Shown here: positions 5,056-6,378 of the stretch, piece by piece
How the letters are laid out: each line of letters begins with the position of its first letter
Numbering within the stretch: position 1 is the stretch's first letter
From: Candidatus Woesearchaeota archaeon
GTDB taxonomy: Archaea > Nanobdellota > Nanobdellia > Woesearchaeales > WJKV01
Direction of reading: 5' to 3'
Assembly (NCBI GenBank): GCA_019323355.1
Contig: JAHWHI010000087.1
Coordinates: forward strand, 1-6,378
DNA length: 6,378 bases
Position numbers and translations under genes: made by a program
The notes under the pieces: generated by a model
What the model saw: the letters and a program-made list of their open reading frames with translations, nothing else
What the model was told of the DNA's origin: nothing
The model's database searches: none

Positions 5056-5077
5056 GAGGTATGATATATGAAAGCAA

Positions 5078-5085
5078 TATATAAA
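5078..5085 (-). promoter_or_regulatory. TATA box giving a leaderless mRNA for the 141-residue membrane protein
   Basis: TTTATATA on the minus strand is centred 26.5 bases before ATG 5055, so transcription should begin at the start codon. It lies in the 36-base gap after the HAD gene, making that gap a promoter rather than an operon junction. The start codon sits in a perfect 10-base palindrome, CCTCATGAGG (5050-5059). Confidence 0.7.
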
Positions 5086-5091
5086 GTTTAG

Positions 5092-5532
5092 CTAGAAGAA
5101 CTCCAATAAATCTCCAACACAAGTAATGATTTCTGTTGGCTGGCCAGTCTCTTCTGTTGGTGTCTCGTGCGCGTAATCTCCGCGTTTGATCCAATAAGTT
5201 TGACATCCAAGTTTGTTTCCTACCTTAATGCCCCTGATTGTTCTGTCGTCGACAATTGCTGTCGTCTCTGGTGTTGTCCTCATCTCTGCCATGCATTCTA
5301 AATATTCTTCAGGAGTCTTTTCTTTTACAATCAATATACATTCCAGATGTTTCATCACACCTGAAGTGCTTATCTCAAATGTTCTTTGCTCTTTGTCTTT
5401 GCCAGAAAGTGTCACTAGTCCCAAAGTATATCTCTTCTTCAATTCCTTGACAACGCGCATTGCATCTGGATAAAGCCCTTTGTCTCGTTCGTGCAGAGTT
5501 CCAATCCAATCGAATATTATTCCTTTTATCAT
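5092..5532 (-). CDS. Capless HAD-superfamily protein with an altered motif I
   Basis: The 146-residue protein has the HAD Rossmann-like core. Motif I is GIIFDWIGTL with nucleophile D8. Motif II is LGLVTLS (T41 or S43). Motif III is a lysine in IVKEK (K70 or K72). Motif IV is TAIVDDRTIRGIKVG with D95 and D96, followed by GCQTYWIKRG as in standard HAD hydrolases. There is no sizeable cap between motifs I and II, so it is a C0 type with an open active site that could act on a large substrate. The second motif I aspartate (D+2), the usual acid/base of phosphatases, is Ile10. Similar replacements occur in phosphonatase (DWAGT) and haloacid dehalogenases (DAYGT), but their cap domains are absent here. 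Substrate unknown; cytoplasmic. It starts one base after the peptidase stop, without a Shine-Dalgarno, so translation is probably coupled. Confidence 0.85.
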   Translation of the reverse strand: MIKGIIFDWIGTLHERDKGLYPDAMRVVKELKKRYTLGLVTLSGKDKEQRTFEISTSGVMKHLECILIVKEKTPEEYLECMAEMRTTPETTAIVDDRTIRGIKVGNKLGCQTYWIKRGDYAHETPTEETGQPTEIITCVGDLLEFF

Positions 5533-5533
5533 T

Positions 5534-6019
5534 TTAAAGTCTTGGCAATCTTTTTCTTTTTGGGGTAATTATTATCCCGGTATTCTTGTTCCAATCCCAA
5601 TTTTTGCTAAACGCTCGGTATGGAAATTTTCTTCTTCTTAGATCTGCCGGATCGTTGACAAAAACTCTTTCTGCAGGATTTGTCTCGTAGCCTTTTATAA
5701 CAAAATAATGCCCGCCCCATCTGTCAGATCTGCAGGGAGCGATAAAAGGAAGTCCGTTGTCAATGAAATTTTGAATATCTCTTAGGCTTAGATTATAATA
5801 GATATCTCCTTTAAGTCCGAGAATCTCAGCAGCATATGTTAAATCGTCATCATGGACCCCTTCTTTTGATACTTCTAGGGGATCAAGCCCCATTGCATCA
5901 ACAATATCTTCTTGAGAACGATCAATCCCAATAAAAGCAAGTAACATGCTCAAACAAGCTGGCCCACAATGGTTGGGTTTCTGTTTGACCTTGGGTACTT
6001 CGAGTATTCTCTGTGCCAT
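5534..6019 (-). CDS. C39-like cysteine peptidase (papain-like fold)
   Basis: The 161-residue protein carries the C39/papain-like catalytic set. VPKVKQKPNHCGPACLSMLL supplies oxyanion Q13 and nucleophile C18 in the family signature (Q-x4-CGPA). WGGHYFVIKGY supplies H104. VFVNDPA supplies D123. This matches the standalone Peptidase_C39_2 type that resembles the leader-peptide peptidase domain of bacteriocin ABC exporters. No signal peptide, membrane segment or transporter domain is present, so it should act in the cytoplasm. The length is close to that of the bare catalytic domain, with a basic tail (KRKRLPRL). Substrate unknown. A TATA box about 31 bases upstream gives it its own promoter, and the HAD gene follows one base after its stop, so the two are likely one operon. 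The start at 6019 fits both the promoter and the domain boundary. Confidence 0.88.
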   Translation of the reverse strand: MAQRILEVPKVKQKPNHCGPACLSMLLAFIGIDRSQEDIVDAMGLDPLEVSKEGVHDDDLTYAAEILGLKGDIYYNLSLRDIQNFIDNGLPFIAPCRSDRWGGHYFVIKGYETNPAERVFVNDPADLRRRKFPYRAFSKNWDWNKNTGIIITPKRKRLPRL

Positions 6020-6045
6020 CTAGATATTGCGGAAAAAATTTCGAA

Positions 6046-6055
6046 TTTATATATT
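6046..6055 (-). promoter_or_regulatory. TATA box of the peptidase-HAD operon
   Basis: The minus strand reads AATATATAAA just after the TAA of the upstream gene, centred about 31 bases before ATG 6019. The predicted leader is about five bases and has no Shine-Dalgarno. Confidence 0.55.
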
Positions 6056-6378
6056 TTACTGTCCAGTCAGCTCCAAGTATCGCTCTATGAAGCCATAGAA
6101 ATTGATCTGCATTGGCAGGTCTGTTAATCTCTTGTTTATCTCACAGAAGAGATGGAGTTTGTCTCCCTGTGCATAAGTTTCTTTTCCTTTTGAAGCTTGA
6201 TATTTTTTGACATAAGGTTTGAGTAATTTTTCTCTTTTTCTGATAAGAAAATCATCCCTTATTAGACCCCAATTGAATAATTTCATTTCATACCATTTTG
6301 GAATTGATTTTTTGTTTAATTTTGACCAATCATTTGTAAAAGCAGAAAGAGCTTCGTAATTTGCTTCTGTCTCTTCAA
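6056..6378 (-). CDS. Protein of unknown function, N-terminus outside the window
   Basis: The minus-strand frame is open from the right edge to TAA at 6056-6058, giving at least 106 residues. An ATG at 6286 would give 76 residues, but the frame stays open through the 30 codons before it and reads like protein (for example NYEALSAFTNDWSKLNKKSIPKWYE), so the true start probably lies beyond the window. The visible part is soluble, rich in Lys, aromatic and Leu residues, and mostly helical, with a basic helix (IRKREKLLKPYVKKYQ). It has one cysteine (HLFCEIN), no membrane segment and no motif I can assign. It precedes the peptidase gene on the same strand by 36 bases, but a TATA box in that gap argues for separate transcription. 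Function unknown. Confidence 0.7.
   Translation of the reverse strand, partial: EETEANYEALSAFTNDWSKLNKKSIPKWYEMKLFNWGLIRDDFLIRKREKLLKPYVKKYQASKGKETYAQGDKLHLFCEINKRLTDLPMQINFYGFIERYLELTGQ

Noticed and set aside
5213..5473. Plus-strand frames of 70-86 codons
   Set aside because: Antisense to the HAD gene, whose four motifs fix the true frame.
1..6378. tRNA, rRNA, CRISPR array, insertion sequence or toxin-antitoxin module
   Set aside because: I looked for T-loop-like GGTTCGA contexts, regularly spaced repeats, transposase motifs and terminal inverted repeats, and paired small toxin-like genes; none was convincing.

Overview
The window is archaeal. It encodes a transcription factor B, and nearly every gene is preceded by an archaeal TATA box (TTTATATA and variants) about 25-31 bases upstream of the start codon, so most messages look leaderless or nearly so. 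One gene instead carries a strong Shine-Dalgarno match. The membrane-anchored DsbA-like protein and several unrecognised small membrane proteins suggest a DPANN archaeon (Woesearchaeota/Pacearchaeota-like). That placement is inferred from protein character, not from a marker-gene comparison. No rRNA, tRNA, CRISPR array, insertion sequence or other mobile element is visible.

Layout, left to right. Bases 1-825 (-) hold a membrane-anchored DsbA/thioredoxin-fold protein that is cut by the left edge. Divergent from it are a 79-residue basic protein (940-1179, +) and a single-pass membrane protein of unknown function (1240-2118, +). A non-coding stretch (2119-2306) follows, containing a minus-strand double hairpin with a U-tract. 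Next, on the minus strand, come an SlyD-like FKBP prolyl isomerase (2307-2738) and transcription factor B (2850-3773). A 182-base regulatory region rich in inverted repeats separates TFB from a divergent site-2 (M50) intramembrane protease (about 3956-4627, +). The protease converges with only 2 bases between stop codons on a small membrane protein (4630-5055, -). Then come a minimal HAD-fold protein (5092-5532, -) and a C39-like cysteine peptidase (5534-6019, -), which are one base apart and probably one operon. The window ends in a protein of unknown function cut by the right edge (6056-6378, -).

How the genes relate. There is no single pathway. The left half is a protein-quality theme: thiol-disulfide chemistry outside the membrane, an adjacent extracytoplasmic protein with exactly two cysteines, and a peptidyl-prolyl isomerase. 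The centre is general transcription (TFB). The right half is proteolysis: the site-2 protease and the C39-like peptidase coupled to an unusual HAD protein lacking the usual second motif I aspartate. The most unusual items are that HAD/C39 pair and the inverted repeats around the TFB and site-2 protease promoters. I see nothing that amounts to a clear new defence or mobile system.
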